54,295 nucleotides of DNA, from contig NZ_BCNF01000057.1 in NCBI RefSeq assembly GCF_001485495.1, positions 1 through 54,295 on the forward strand, read 5' to 3'. This DNA is from Gordonia desulfuricans NBRC 100010. GTDB lineage: Bacteria; Actinomycetota; Actinomycetes; Mycobacteriales; Mycobacteriaceae. Made by a program: the position numbers and the translations under genes. Under the pieces are notes generated by a model. It made no database searches. It saw only the letters and a list, made by a program, of their open reading frames with translations, and was not told the DNA's origin. This document shows, in pieces, positions 9,229 through 18,707 of this stretch. Every line of letters starts with the position of its first letter. The stretch's first letter is position 1.

Positions 9229-10086
9229 ATGTCTCGTCGCTTCGCCCAGGTGGATGTGTTCGTCTCCGGTCCGGTCACCGGCAATCCGGTCGCAGTGGTC
9301 CTCGACGCGGAGGGTCTGACCGGTGAGCAGATGGCGGCGTTCGCGCGCTGGACCAACCTGTCGGAGACCACCTTCGTGTTGCCGCCGACCGATCCGTCGG
9401 CCGACTATCGCCTGCGGATCTTCACCCCGACCCCGGCGGGCGTCGACGGGGAACTGCCGTTCGCCGGTCATCCGACGCTCGGTTCGGCGCATGCCTGGCT
9501 GGCCGCCGGCGGGCTGCCGCGCGGCGAGGTGATCGTGCAGGAGTGCGGGATCGGCCTGGTGGAGATCCGTCGTGACGCCGACCGTCTGGCGTTCGCCGCC
9601 CCCGGGCTGCGGCGGTCGGGCCCGATCGCCGACGACGATCTCACGCGGGTGCGCGAGGCCCTCGGCCTCGACGCCGGCCACGTCCTGGGCGCCGCCTGGG
9701 TGGACAACGGTCCGCCGTGGATGGGTCTGCGGCTCGACTCCGCCGCGCGCGTCCTCGGCGTGCGACCCGACTACGCCGCCCTCGGCGCGCGTGATGTGGG
9801 ACTGATCGGCGCCTACGACGAGGGCAGCCGGCCCGGCACCGACGTGGGCTTCGAGGTGCGGGCCTTCGCGCCGGGCGTGGCGGTGCCCGAGGACCCGGTG
9901 ACCGGCAGCCTCAACGCCGGGCTGGCGGTGTGGCTGCGCGGCGAGGGGGTGCTGCCGCCGAGTTATGTGGTGTCGCAGGGGACCGTGCTCGGCCGCGCCG
10001 GCCGGGTCTACGTCGACGATGACGGGGATCACATCTGGGTGGGCGGGCGCAGTGCCACCGTGATCGACGGGAGCGTCGCTCTCTAG
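9229..10086 (+). CDS. PhzF-family isomerase/epimerase-like protein
   Basis: A 285-residue member of the PhzF/YddE family of cofactor-independent isomerases. Characteristic pieces are FVSGPVTGNPVAVV near the N-terminus, the acid residue in NLSETTFVLPP, DGELPFAGHPTLGSAHAW, and RAFAPGVAVPEDPVTGSLNAGLA in the second half of the duplicated diaminopimelate-epimerase fold. Most such proteins have no known substrate, and nothing nearby points to phenazine synthesis. An in-frame ATG also exists at 9211; 9229 is preferred because homology begins at RRFAQVDVF and a -10-like element precedes it. It is 10 bp upstream of tatD on the same strand. Confidence 0.83.
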   Translation: MSRRFAQVDVFVSGPVTGNPVAVVLDAEGLTGEQMAAFARWTNLSETTFVLPPTDPSADYRLRIFTPTPAGVDGELPFAGHPTLGSAHAWLAAGGLPRGEVIVQECGIGLVEIRRDADRLAFAAPGLRRSGPIADDDLTRVREALGLDAGHVLGAAWVDNGPPWMGLRLDSAARVLGVRPDYAALGARDVGLIGAYDEGSRPGTDVGFEVRAFAPGVAVPEDPVTGSLNAGLAVWLRGEGVLPPSYVVSQGTVLGRAGRVYVDDDGDHIWVGGRSATVIDGSVAL

Positions 10087-10089
10087 AGT
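10084..10089 (+). promoter_or_regulatory. -10 element, leaderless promoter of tatD
   Basis: TAGAGT overlaps the stop codon of the PhzF-like gene and ends 7 nt before the tatD ATG. tatD can thus be transcribed independently as a leaderless message. Confidence 0.5.
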
Positions 10090-10096
10090 TGGGCGC

Positions 10097-11038
10097 ATGT
10101 CCGATTCCTCCCTGCCCGACGCTGCGCAGCAGCACGGTTCGCAGCAGAACGGTTCGCAGCAGTCGGGTTCGATGAAGACCGAGTCGGCCAAGGAGGCCAA
10201 GAAGCGTCGTCGGCGGGAGCCACCGCCGGACCCGGCGCCGCTGCCGGGCCTGGTGGATGCGCACACCCACCTCGCCGCCTGCGGTGGCCGGGATGCCGAG
10301 TCGGTCCGCGCGATCCTCGACCACGCCCAGGCGGTGGGGGTGGAGGCGGTGGTCACCGTCGCCGACGACATGATCGACGCCCGCTGGGCGGTACAGGCCG
10401 CGCACTGGGACGAGCGGGCCTTCGCGGCGGTCGCCCTGCACCCGACGCATGCCGGTGAGCTCGACGACGCCGCGCGCGCCGAGCTGGAGGAGATGGTCGC
10501 CGATCCGCGTGTGGTGGCGGTGGGTGAGACGGGGCTGGACTACTACTGGCCGGGCAAGTCGGAGTCGGCGGCATCCCCCGAGGTGCAGAAGGACGCCTTC
10601 GTCTGGCACATCGACCTGGCGAAGCGGATCGGCAAGCCGCTGATGATCCACAACCGGGAGGCCGACCAGGATCTGCTCGACATCCTGGCGGCCGAGGGCT
10701 CACCGGAGGTCGTGATCATGCATTGCTTCTCCGGTGACCGAAATGTTGCACGCGAATGTGTCGACCGCGGGTACCTGCTGAGCTTCTCCGGGACTGTGAG
10801 CTTCGCCAATGCCGACGAACTTCGTGAGGCGGCTCTCCTGGTGCCCGACGAGCAGATCCTGGTGGAGACCGATGCGCCGTTCCTGACCCCACATCCCTAC
10901 CGTGGCCAGCCGAATCAGTCGTATTGCCTGCCGTACACCGCCCGCGCACTGGCCGCCATCCGCGGAACCGACGACGAGACGATGGCCGGAATCCTGGGCG
11001 GCAATGCGCGACGCGCCTATCAGGCACCTTTGCAGTAA
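10097..11038 (+). CDS. tatD: TatD-family metal-dependent DNase
   Basis: TIM-barrel metallohydrolase of 313 residues, a 3'-5' exonuclease type involved in DNA repair or degradation. Metal ligands are visible: DAHTHL (HxH), GETGLDYYW (Glu), IHNREAD (His), MHCFSGD (His) and ETDAPFLTP (Asp). An N-terminal tail of about 45 residues is low-complexity (QQHGSQQNGSQQSGS followed by a Lys/Arg-rich stretch) and precedes the barrel at LPGLVDAHTHL. The tail is unusual for the family and may be disordered. It is followed by rpfB, rsmA and ispE in the same order as Rv1008-Rv1011. Confidence 0.9.
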   Translation: MSDSSLPDAAQQHGSQQNGSQQSGSMKTESAKEAKKRRRREPPPDPAPLPGLVDAHTHLAACGGRDAESVRAILDHAQAVGVEAVVTVADDMIDARWAVQAAHWDERAFAAVALHPTHAGELDDAARAELEEMVADPRVVAVGETGLDYYWPGKSESAASPEVQKDAFVWHIDLAKRIGKPLMIHNREADQDLLDILAAEGSPEVVIMHCFSGDRNVARECVDRGYLLSFSGTVSFANADELREAALLVPDEQILVETDAPFLTPHPYRGQPNQSYCLPYTARALAAIRGTDDETMAGILGGNARRAYQAPLQ

Positions 11039-11052
11039 TCACCCCGGCTCGT

Positions 11053-11058
11053 TATCGT
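11053..11058 (+). promoter_or_regulatory. -10 element of rpfB operon
   Basis: TATCGT about 58 bp before the rpfB ATG, giving a leader of roughly 50 nt. An RNA switch has been described in the longer leader of the M. tuberculosis rpfB operon. I see no comparable terminator hairpin in this shorter leader. Confidence 0.4.
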
Positions 11059-11106
11059 ATTGTGATCCGTCGCCGATTCAGTTCGCGGCACGGGGGGACC
11101 ATGTAG

Positions 11107-12246
<1,140 letters not shown>

Positions 12247-12281
12247 GCACCGACGACACGCCTGCCGACACCGATGTCCGG

Positions 12282-13124
12282 TTGCTCGGCCCGGCCCAGA
12301 TCCGGCGCCTTGCCGACGAGCTCGGCGTCCGCCCCACCAAGACCCTGGGGCAGAACTTCGTCCATGACGGCAACACCGTGCGACGCATCGTCGCCGCCTC
12401 CGGGGTGGGCGCTGACGACACCGTGCTGGAGGTCGGTCCCGGCCTCGGGTCGCTGACCCTGGCGCTGCTCGGTACCGTCTCGCGTGTCATCGCGGTGGAG
12501 ATCGACCCGGTCCTGGCCACCCGCCTGCCGGCCACGGTCGCCGAACAGGCACCGAGCCGGTCGGCGTCGTTGTCGGTGGTCACCGCCGATGCGATGAGCG
12601 TGCGCGCCACCGATCTGCCGTATGCGCCGACGGCCCTGGTCGCCAATCTGCCGTACAACGTCGCGGTCCCGGTGCTGCTGCATCTGCTCGCCGAATGTCC
12701 TTCGATCACAACCGCTCTGGTGATGGTGCAGGCCGAGGTGGCCGACCGTCTCGCCGCACCCCCCGGCAACCGCGTCTACGGTGTGCCCAGTGTCAAGGCC
12801 CGCTACTTCGGTGACGTCAGCCGTGCAGGCGCGGTGGGCCGCAACGTCTTCTGGCCCGAACCCAAGGTGGAATCCGGGTTGGTGCGGGTGCAGCGGACCG
12901 ACGCCCACTCCGCCGATCCCGCCGCGCGCGCACGGGTGTTCGCGGTGATCGACGCGGCATTCGCCCAGCGCCGCAAGACGATGCGTTCGGCGCTGGCCGG
13001 CTGGGCCGGATCACCGGTCGAGGCCGAACGGCGGCTGCGTGCGGCCGGGATCGACCCGCAGATCCGCGGCGAGAAGCTCGACGTCGACGACTTCGTGCGT
13101 CTGGCCGCCGTCGAACCCGCCTGA
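12282..13124 (+). CDS. rsmA: 16S rRNA (adenine1518-N6/adenine1519-N6)-dimethyltransferase
   Basis: RsmA/KsgA dimethylates two adjacent adenines in helix 45 of 16S rRNA, a late step of 30S assembly. SAM-binding motif I is [13 protein letters not shown] and the catalytic motif is NLPYNVAVP. The C-terminal domain has [12 protein letters not shown] and DDFVRLA. The start is unusual: there is no in-frame ATG or GTG. The first conventional candidate is the TTG at 12282 ([10 protein letters not shown]), but homology to mycobacterial KsgA begins slightly earlier (VRLLG). The frame is open back to a CTG at 12243 that overlaps the rpfB stop. Translation coupled to rpfB from that CTG would give [16 protein letters not shown]. 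The coordinates given use TTG. Confidence 0.85.
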   Translation: MLGPAQIRRLADELGVRPTKTLGQNFVHDGNTVRRIVAASGVGADDTVLEVGPGLGSLTLALLGTVSRVIAVEIDPVLATRLPATVAEQAPSRSASLSVVTADAMSVRATDLPYAPTALVANLPYNVAVPVLLHLLAECPSITTALVMVQAEVADRLAAPPGNRVYGVPSVKARYFGDVSRAGAVGRNVFWPEPKVESGLVRVQRTDAHSADPAARARVFAVIDAAFAQRRKTMRSALAGWAGSPVEAERRLRAAGIDPQIRGEKLDVDDFVRLAAVEPA

Positions 13125-13127
13125 ATC

Positions 13128-13169
13128 CTCGACGGCACCTGCTCGACGGCACCTGCTCGACGGCACCTG
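13128..13169 (+). repeat. three tandem copies of a 14-bp unit
   Basis: CTCGACGGCACCTG occurs three times without interruption just after the rsmA stop, followed by a partial fourth (CTCGGCGG). It lies in the 130-bp gap before ispE and upstream of the ispE promoter. Confidence 0.85.
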
Positions 13170-13242
13170 CTCGGCGGTCCCCGTTCGGCGACACGGCAGC
13201 GCGCCGACGCGTCTCGATGGCCGCCGGAGCGGTGGCATTCAC

Positions 13243-13248
13243 TATCCT
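13243..13248 (+). promoter_or_regulatory. -10 element, leaderless promoter of ispE
   Basis: TATCCT ends 6 nt before the GTG start at 13255. ispE therefore has a private promoter in addition to read-through from rpfB-rsmA. Confidence 0.5.
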
Positions 13249-13254
13249 TGACGC

Positions 13255-14214
13255 GTGTCTCCCGCATCCCTGTCGGTGATCTCGGGTGCCGTCACGGTGC
13301 GCGTCCCGGCCAAGATCAATCTGCATCTCGGCGTCGGTCCGCTGCGCGACGACGGCTACCACGACCTCGTCACCATCTTCCAGGCGTTGTCGCTCTACGA
13401 CGACGTCACCGTCGCGCGGTCGGCCGCGACGACCGTCACCATGTCGCGGTCGGGTGGTCGCGGCGCCGACACCGAATCGGTGCCGCTCGACGAGAACAAC
13501 CTCGCCGTACGGGCCGCCCGGGCGCTCGGCGAACACGTCGGACGCGATCCGCGGGTGAGTATCGACATCGTCAAACGCATCCCCGTCGCCGGGGGGATGG
13601 CCGGCGGCAGCGCCGATGCCGCCGGTGCGCTCGTGGCCTTGGCGGCCCTGTGGAAGCTCGACATCTCCCGCGCCGAGATCCTCGAACTCGCGGCCGGCCT
13701 CGGCAGCGACGTCCCCTTCTCGGTGCAGGGCGGAACCGCACTCGGCACTGGTCGCGGCGAGCAGCTGATGCCGGTACTCGCCCGCGGTGAACTGCACTGG
13801 GTACTGGCGTTGGCACGCGAAGGTCTCTCGACACCAAAGGTTTTCGCCGAGCTCGATCGGTTGCGGGAGAACCGGGCCGACGAGTACTCCGGTGCCAACC
13901 CCCGTCCGGACGCGCTCGTGCAGGCACTTGCCGGTGGCCGGCCGCAGGAGATCGCCCCGCTGTTGCACAACGATCTGCAGCCGGCCGCGCTGAGTCTGCA
14001 ACCGGCACTACGGCGCACCCTGCGGGCCGGGATCGACGCCGGGGCGCTCGGCGGCATCGTGTCGGGCTCGGGTCCGACATGCGCATTCCTGTGCTCGGGC
14101 GCCGAGGATGCGGTGGCGGTGGCCGCCGAACTGTCGGGGGCCGGGGTGGCCCGCTCGGTGCGCACCGCCGCCGGTCCGGTGCCCGGTGCCACCCGCAAGC
14201 CGCCAGAGGAGTGA
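13255..14214 (+). CDS. ispE: 4-diphosphocytidyl-2-C-methyl-D-erythritol kinase
   Basis: GHMP kinase of 319 residues in the MEP isoprenoid pathway; it phosphorylates CDP-methylerythritol with ATP. The substrate end is [12 protein letters not shown] with the catalytic lysine region, the ATP loop is [17 protein letters not shown], and the C-terminal GHMP motif is [13 protein letters not shown]. Length and order are normal for the family. The GTG start at 13255 is chosen because a -10 element sits 6 nt before it and the N-terminus matches the family. Isoprenoid precursors from this pathway feed decaprenyl phosphate and menaquinone in this group. Confidence 0.94.
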   Translation: MSPASLSVISGAVTVRVPAKINLHLGVGPLRDDGYHDLVTIFQALSLYDDVTVARSAATTVTMSRSGGRGADTESVPLDENNLAVRAARALGEHVGRDPRVSIDIVKRIPVAGGMAGGSADAAGALVALAALWKLDISRAEILELAAGLGSDVPFSVQGGTALGTGRGEQLMPVLARGELHWVLALAREGLSTPKVFAELDRLRENRADEYSGANPRPDALVQALAGGRPQEIAPLLHNDLQPAALSLQPALRRTLRAGIDAGALGGIVSGSGPTCAFLCSGAEDAVAVAAELSGAGVARSVRTAAGPVPGATRKPPEE

Positions 14215-14237
14215 CCCCGGTCTCGTCGACTTCTCGC

Positions 14238-14243
14238 TAAGCT
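14238..14243 (+). promoter_or_regulatory. -10 element, leaderless promoter of the secreted lipase
   Basis: TAAGCT, identical to the element before the first esterase, ends 7 nt before the GTG at 14251. Confidence 0.5.
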
Positions 14244-14250
14244 CGATCGG

Positions 14251-15435
14251 GTGCGTCCTGCCACCCGAACCCGAACCGGCCCGTCGTCGCCCACGCGACC
14301 GCTGCGTCGGCTCGTGTCGACGGTCGGGGCGCTCGCGGTGTTCGCCGGCGCGGGTGTGGTCACCACCGCACCGGCATCGGCCGCACCCGATGCGGGACGT
14401 GTGCTGTCGACCGAGGCGATCGCCGGTGCCGACCTCCCGTCCGGTGCCGCCTCCGGCACCCGGCTGACCTATGTGACCCGCGACCAGAACGGCCGGCCGG
14501 CCATCTCCACCGGGGTCGTCTACATCCCGTCGACGCCGGCACCCACCGGGGGACGCCGCATCTTCTCCTGGGCGCACGGCACCACCGGGATCGCCGACGA
14601 GTGCGCACCGAGCCGCACCCGCAAGGGCGACGGTGTCGACGCCCCGATCCGCGACGCACTGAGATCGGGATATGCGGTCACCGCCACCGACTACGCCGGA
14701 CTCGGATCGGCCGGGGAGACCGAATATCTCGGCGGCAAGGCCGCGGCGCACTCGGTGCTCGACCTGATCCGCGCGGCCCGGGCCCGGGATGCCTCACTGA
14801 GCGCCGACTGGGTGTCGGTGGGGCACTCGCAGGGCGGGCACGCCGCGCTGTTCGCCGGACACGAGGCGCCGTCGTATGCACCGGAGTTGCGGCTACGGGA
14901 GATCGTCGCCTTCGCCCCGGCGTCGGGCGTCGAAAGGCTGATGGCCGGTGTGTTCACCCCCGACGTGCCGAGTCTGGGCAAACTCAACGTCGTCAGCGCG
15001 CTGTTCCTCTATATCCTGGCCGGTCTCGACCACGCCCGACCCGACCTGCACGTGACCGACCACCTCACCGCCGACGGCAAGCGCTACCTCGACCTGGCCC
15101 GTTCGGCCTGCAACGGCGAGGTGTCCGAGGCGATGCGGTCGGTGGCGCCCGGTGCGTTGCTCGACTCGTCGCTGCGCACCACGGAGTTCACCGACGCCCT
15201 CACCGACTACATGAGCGTCCCGACCAGTGGTTATCCGGCGCCGATCCGGATCGACCACGGCGTTCTCGACCCGGTGGTCCCGTACACGCTGACCGCATCG
15301 CTGGTCCGCTCGATGCGTTCGGCCGGGACCGCCGTCGATCTGCACACACATCTGCGCGCCGACCACACCGACGTCGTGACCAAGGCGCTCGGCGAGGTGA
15401 TCGGGTCGGTGTCGTCGGCGTTCGGCCGCGACTGA
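14251..15435 (+). CDS. secreted lipase-family alpha/beta hydrolase
   Basis: A 394-residue exported hydrolase resembling the secretory-lipase (LIP) family that acts on acylglycerols or related esters. The N-terminus is a typical Sec signal peptide: basic start, hydrophobic core LVSTVGALAVFAGAGVV, and cleavage after PASA at about residue 44. The oxyanion region is SWAHGTTGIADECAPS, the nucleophile is Ser193 in GHSQGGH, and the catalytic Asp and His are probably in DHGVLDPVVPY and HLRADHTD. The GTG start is supported by the promoter 7 nt upstream. It lies between ispE and the ABC-F gene but has no obvious functional tie to either. Confidence 0.85.
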   Translation: MRPATRTRTGPSSPTRPLRRLVSTVGALAVFAGAGVVTTAPASAAPDAGRVLSTEAIAGADLPSGAASGTRLTYVTRDQNGRPAISTGVVYIPSTPAPTGGRRIFSWAHGTTGIADECAPSRTRKGDGVDAPIRDALRSGYAVTATDYAGLGSAGETEYLGGKAAAHSVLDLIRAARARDASLSADWVSVGHSQGGHAALFAGHEAPSYAPELRLREIVAFAPASGVERLMAGVFTPDVPSLGKLNVVSALFLYILAGLDHARPDLHVTDHLTADGKRYLDLARSACNGEVSEAMRSVAPGALLDSSLRTTEFTDALTDYMSVPTSGYPAPIRIDHGVLDPVVPYTLTASLVRSMRSAGTAVDLHTHLRADHTDVVTKALGEVIGSVSSAFGRD

Positions 15436-15562
15436 TGGCGCCGGCCCGGGACCGGCGCCGACCGGGACGCTGTGGCCCCGTCGGGTGGCGTGTCACGCGT
15501 CGTTGTTATCGTCTACCAGTGCTTTCTGCCTGCTCATCGGTACTGATCGACCCGTCGACCAC

Positions 15563-15577
15563 GGGGGAGGTCCGCTG
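15563..15577 (+). promoter_or_regulatory. ribosome binding site of ABC-F gene
   Basis: GGGGGAGG at 15563-15570, 7 nt before the ATG at 15578. It decides the start, since the frame is open further upstream. A possible -10 (TATCGT near 15507) would give a leader of about 60 nt. Confidence 0.6.
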
Positions 15578-17374
15578 ATGGCCACACCCCTGCTCGGTGC
15601 CGAAGGCCTGCACCTGGAGTTCCCCACCAAGGTCGTCTTCGATTCGCTCACCCTCGGCATCGAGGAGGGCGACCGGATCGGCATCGTCGGCCGCAACGGC
15701 GACGGCAAGTCCAGCCTGCTGGGCATGCTGGCGGGCCGGATCGAGCCGCAGGCCGGACGCGTTACCCGGCGTGGCGGCGTGCGCTTCGGGGTTCTCGCCC
15801 AGGGCGACGAGCTCGACCCGGAGTCGACGGTCGGCCACGAGATCGTCGGCGACCGTCCCGAACACGAATGGGCCGGCGACCCCGAGATCCGGGATGTGAT
15901 CAGCGGATTGGTCGCCGACATCCCGTGGGATGCGCGGATCGGCGGGCTCAGCGGCGGTCAGCGCCGCCGGGTGGCGCTCGCGGCGCTGCTGGTCGGGGAG
16001 TGGGATCTGATCGCCCTCGACGAGCCCACCAACCATCTGGACGTGGAAGGTATCGCGTGGCTGGCCGACCACGTGAAACGTCGGTGGGCGAAGAACTCCG
16101 GCGGACTGCTGGTGATCACCCACGACCGGTGGTTCCTCGACGAGGTGTGCACCGAGACGTGGGAGGTGCACGACGGGATCGTCGAACCGTTCGAAGGCGG
16201 TTACGCCGCCTATGTGCTGCAGCGCGTCGAGCGTGACCGGATCGCCGCGACGATGGAATCCAAGCGCCAGAACCTGATGCGCAAGGAGCTGGCCTGGCTG
16301 CGCCGCGGTGCGCCGGCCCGCACGTCCAAACCGAAGTTCCGGATCGAGGCCGCCAACCAGCTGATCGCCGACGTCCCGCCGGTCCGCAATCCGATCGAGT
16401 TGCAGCGCCTGGCCGTCGCCCGGCTCGGCAAGCAGGTCGTCGACCTCGAGGAGGTCGGGGTCCGCTTCGGCGAGCGTGAGGTGCTGCGGGAGATCACCTG
16501 GCGGATCGGACCCGGCGAGCGCACCGGCATCCTCGGCGCCAACGGTGCCGGCAAGTCGACCCTCCTCGGCCTGGTCTGTGGCACGGTGGCGGCCACCAGC
16601 GGAAAGGTCAAGCGCGGGAAGACCGTTCGGATCGGCATGCTCGACCAGCAGTTCTCGCAGCTGGCCGACATCGGCGGCGACAGGGTGCGCGAGGTGCTGG
16701 CCGAGACCAAGACCACCTTCACCATCGACGGCAAAGACCACACACCGGCGCAGCTACTCGAACGACTCGGCTTTGCGCGCGAACATCTCTCGGCACGTGT
16801 CGACGACCTGTCGGGCGGACAGAAGCGACGTCTGCAGCTGCTGATGTTGCTGCTCAGCGAACCGAACCTGATCGTGCTGGACGAGCCGACCAACGACGTC
16901 GACTCCGACATGCTCGCCGCGATGGAGGACCTGCTCGACTCGTGGCCGGGCACGCTGATCGTCGTCTCGCACGACCGGTACCTGCTCGAGCGGGTCACCG
17001 ACCAGCAGTACGCGGTCCTGGACGGACGGCTGCGGCATGTGCCCGGCGGCGTCGACGAGTATCTCGCCCTGCGTGCGGCACATGTTGCAGCACACGAGAA
17101 TCCGACCAGCGCGAGCTCGTCGTCATCGGCGGCGGAAACGCAGGAAGGGTTGTCGGGGGCCGAACTGCGTGCGGCACAGAAGGAATTGTCGGCCCTCGAA
17201 CGCCGCCTGGAGAAGCTCGGCACCACCATCGAGAAGGTGCACAACGAGATGGCCGCCCACGACCAGGGCGACTACGAAGGCCTGGCCAAGCACACCGCAC
17301 GGCTACGTGAACTCGAAGACGAGGTCACCGAGACCGAAGAGCGCTGGCTCGAACTGTCGGAGCAACTCGGCTGA
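15578..17374 (+). CDS. ABC-F family ATPase, Uup-like
   Basis: Twin-ATPase ABC-F protein of 598 residues without membrane segments, expected to act on the ribosome. First domain: Walker A GRNGDGKSS (Lys44), signature LSGGQRRRV, Walker B and D-loop ALDEPTNHLD. Second domain: GANGAGKST, LSGGQKRRLQ, VLDEPTNDVD. The inter-domain linker is about 80 residues and holds KELAWLRRGAPARTSKPKFR. The C-terminus is a charged coiled coil (roughly 540-598, ALERRLEKLGTTIEKV...ELEDEVTETEERW), which is the Uup hallmark and sets it apart from EttA and the drug-resistance group. The role is probably housekeeping ribosome or assembly rescue. It is the last gene before the repeat array. Confidence 0.88.
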   Translation: MATPLLGAEGLHLEFPTKVVFDSLTLGIEEGDRIGIVGRNGDGKSSLLGMLAGRIEPQAGRVTRRGGVRFGVLAQGDELDPESTVGHEIVGDRPEHEWAGDPEIRDVISGLVADIPWDARIGGLSGGQRRRVALAALLVGEWDLIALDEPTNHLDVEGIAWLADHVKRRWAKNSGGLLVITHDRWFLDEVCTETWEVHDGIVEPFEGGYAAYVLQRVERDRIAATMESKRQNLMRKELAWLRRGAPARTSKPKFRIEAANQLIADVPPVRNPIELQRLAVARLGKQVVDLEEVGVRFGEREVLREITWRIGPGERTGILGANGAGKSTLLGLVCGTVAATSGKVKRGKTVRIGMLDQQFSQLADIGGDRVREVLAETKTTFTIDGKDHTPAQLLERLGFAREHLSARVDDLSGGQKRRLQLLMLLLSEPNLIVLDEPTNDVDSDMLAAMEDLLDSWPGTLIVVSHDRYLLERVTDQQYAVLDGRLRHVPGGVDEYLALRAAHVAAHENPTSASSSSSAAETQEGLSGAELRAAQKELSALERRLEKLGTTIEKVHNEMAAHDQGDYEGLAKHTARLRELEDEVTETEERWLELSEQLG

Positions 17375-17402
17375 GGTCTCTCGCCGCTGAGTGAGAGCCG
17401 CG

Positions 17403-17824
17403 TCGGTGTCGGCGACCGTCCTGATGGTGGTTGCGTGTCGACGTCGGGTGGCGGAGGTTTCGACGGGCGCGTCGTCGCTAGCGCTCCTCGCTGCTCAACC
17501 ATCGTTGGTTGGTCGATGGGCGCGTCGTCGCTAGCGCTCCTCGCTGCTCAACCATCGTGGGGATGAGGTGCTGCGGGTGTGCTTTTGGTGGTTGAGCAGG
17601 TCATCCTCGCGATAGCGAGGCTGGCCGTTGTCGAAACCTGGTGGGTTGTCGGTGTCGGTGAGCGTGGTGGTGGTTGCGTGCCGTTGTTGGGTGGCGGAGG
17701 TTTCGACGGGCGCGTCGTCGCTTGCGCTCCTCGCTGCTCAACCATCGTGGGTTGGTCGCTTGCGCTCCTCGCTGCTCAACCATCGTGGGTTGGTCGCTTG
17801 CGCTCGTCGTCGGCCCAACATCGT
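17403..17824. repeat. array of dispersed GGTTTCGAC...CTCAACC repeats
   Basis: A gene-free interval of 477 bp. It holds full or partial copies of a repeat running from GGTTTCGACGGGCGCG through CTCCTCGCTGCTCAACCATCG. Plus-orientation copies lie at about 17457-17504, 17518-17558, 17698-17748, 17754-17785 and 17791-17824; the last is diverged. One copy is inverted (17590-17638, GGTTGAGCAGG...GTCGAAACC). In addition, about 75 bp beginning GTGTCGG are repeated directly at 17403 and 17650, 247 bp apart. The ends resemble the arms of the composite elements at 53.9-54.3 kb, so this is one repeat family. Short open frames in it (MVEQRGA...) are produced by the repeat itself. Confidence 0.8.
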
Positions 17825-17851
17825 GGGTTGGTCGTTGAGCTGGTTGCCGGT

Positions 17852-18643
17852 TCACCCGGCGTCGGAGCTGCGCACCTGGTCGAGTCGTGCAGCGAAATCG
17901 CCGATCATGGCCCCGGTCACCTCGGGCTGGATCAGCGGATACAAGTGGGTGGCACGCGGGATCACGCGGACCTCGGTGTCTTGGGACAATGCGGCGAATC
18001 GCTGTTCGTGCATACGGAATTGGTCCCATGCACCGTTGGCGAGCAGCGTCGGACCCCGGTAGCGCGACAGTTCGGCCAGTGCGTCGAAGCGGGCCACCTC
18101 GTCGACGACGTCGGCTATCGAGTGCAGGGCGAGACCACCGGCCTCCATGTCCTCGGCGACCTGACGGCCGACGGCGAGCCGCGTCAGGATCTTGCTGATC
18201 ACCGCCGATCCGCCGGGCAGCATGCCGGTGAGGAAGCCGAACAGCCGGAACGGTGCGGCGAGCATCCGACTCGGCTGTGCCGTGGAACCCATCACCACCA
18301 GGCCGGCGATGCGGTCGGGGTGACGGCCCGCGGCTGCCATCGTCACATATCCGCCGAGTGAGATCCCGGCCAGGACAACGGGTCTGCCGAACTCGTCCGC
18401 GGTGTCGAGGACGGTCTGAACCGCGTCGTCGAGGCTGAACTTCTCGGCGAACCGCTGTCCGTGGCCGGGGAGGTCGGGGGTGCGGACCGCCCGCCCGTCG
18501 ATTGCTGCGGCGATCCGGCGCATCGATGTCCCGCTGACCCGCAGCCCGTGGATCAGGACCACGGGGGTGGCGTCGTCGAGCACTGGGGAAGGAGTGCTCG
18601 ACGGCGTGGGTTCGAGGGTGATGTCGGAGTCGTCGCAGATCAT
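17852..18643 (-). CDS. alpha/beta hydrolase
   Basis: A 263-residue alpha/beta-hydrolase-fold protein. The oxyanion motif is VVLIHGLRVSG, the nucleophile elbow is LAGISLGGYV with Ser95, and the catalytic His is in PRATHLYPLI near the C-terminus. The Asp should lie in ANGAWDQFR. The lid region (SRMLAAPFRLFGFLTGMLPGGS) is hydrophobic. There is no signal peptide. The substrate is unknown; small esters, lactones or peroxidase-like reactions are all possible in this group. It lies 64 bp downstream of the ABC-F gene on the same strand and may be co-transcribed. Downstream is the repeat array. Confidence 0.82.
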   Translation of the reverse strand: MICDDSDITLEPTPSSTPSPVLDDATPVVLIHGLRVSGTSMRRIAAAIDGRAVRTPDLPGHGQRFAEKFSLDDAVQTVLDTADEFGRPVVLAGISLGGYVTMAAAGRHPDRIAGLVVMGSTAQPSRMLAAPFRLFGFLTGMLPGGSAVISKILTRLAVGRQVAEDMEAGGLALHSIADVVDEVARFDALAELSRYRGPTLLANGAWDQFRMHEQRFAALSQDTEVRVIPRATHLYPLIQPEVTGAMIGDFAARLDQVRSSDAG

Positions 18644-18707
18644 CGCGGGCCAGTGTGCCGGGCCCGCCGAACCCGGTCCAGGCCCCGCACGCAGTGTTCA
18701 CGTCTGC

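Noticed and set aside
17272..17745. Two small minus-strand frames beginning MVEQRGA...
   Set aside because: They are encoded by the dispersed repeat itself and resemble each other only because of it.
17403..17824. CRISPR array
   Set aside because: Repeats vary in length, orientation and spacing, spacers are not uniform, and no cas gene is nearby.
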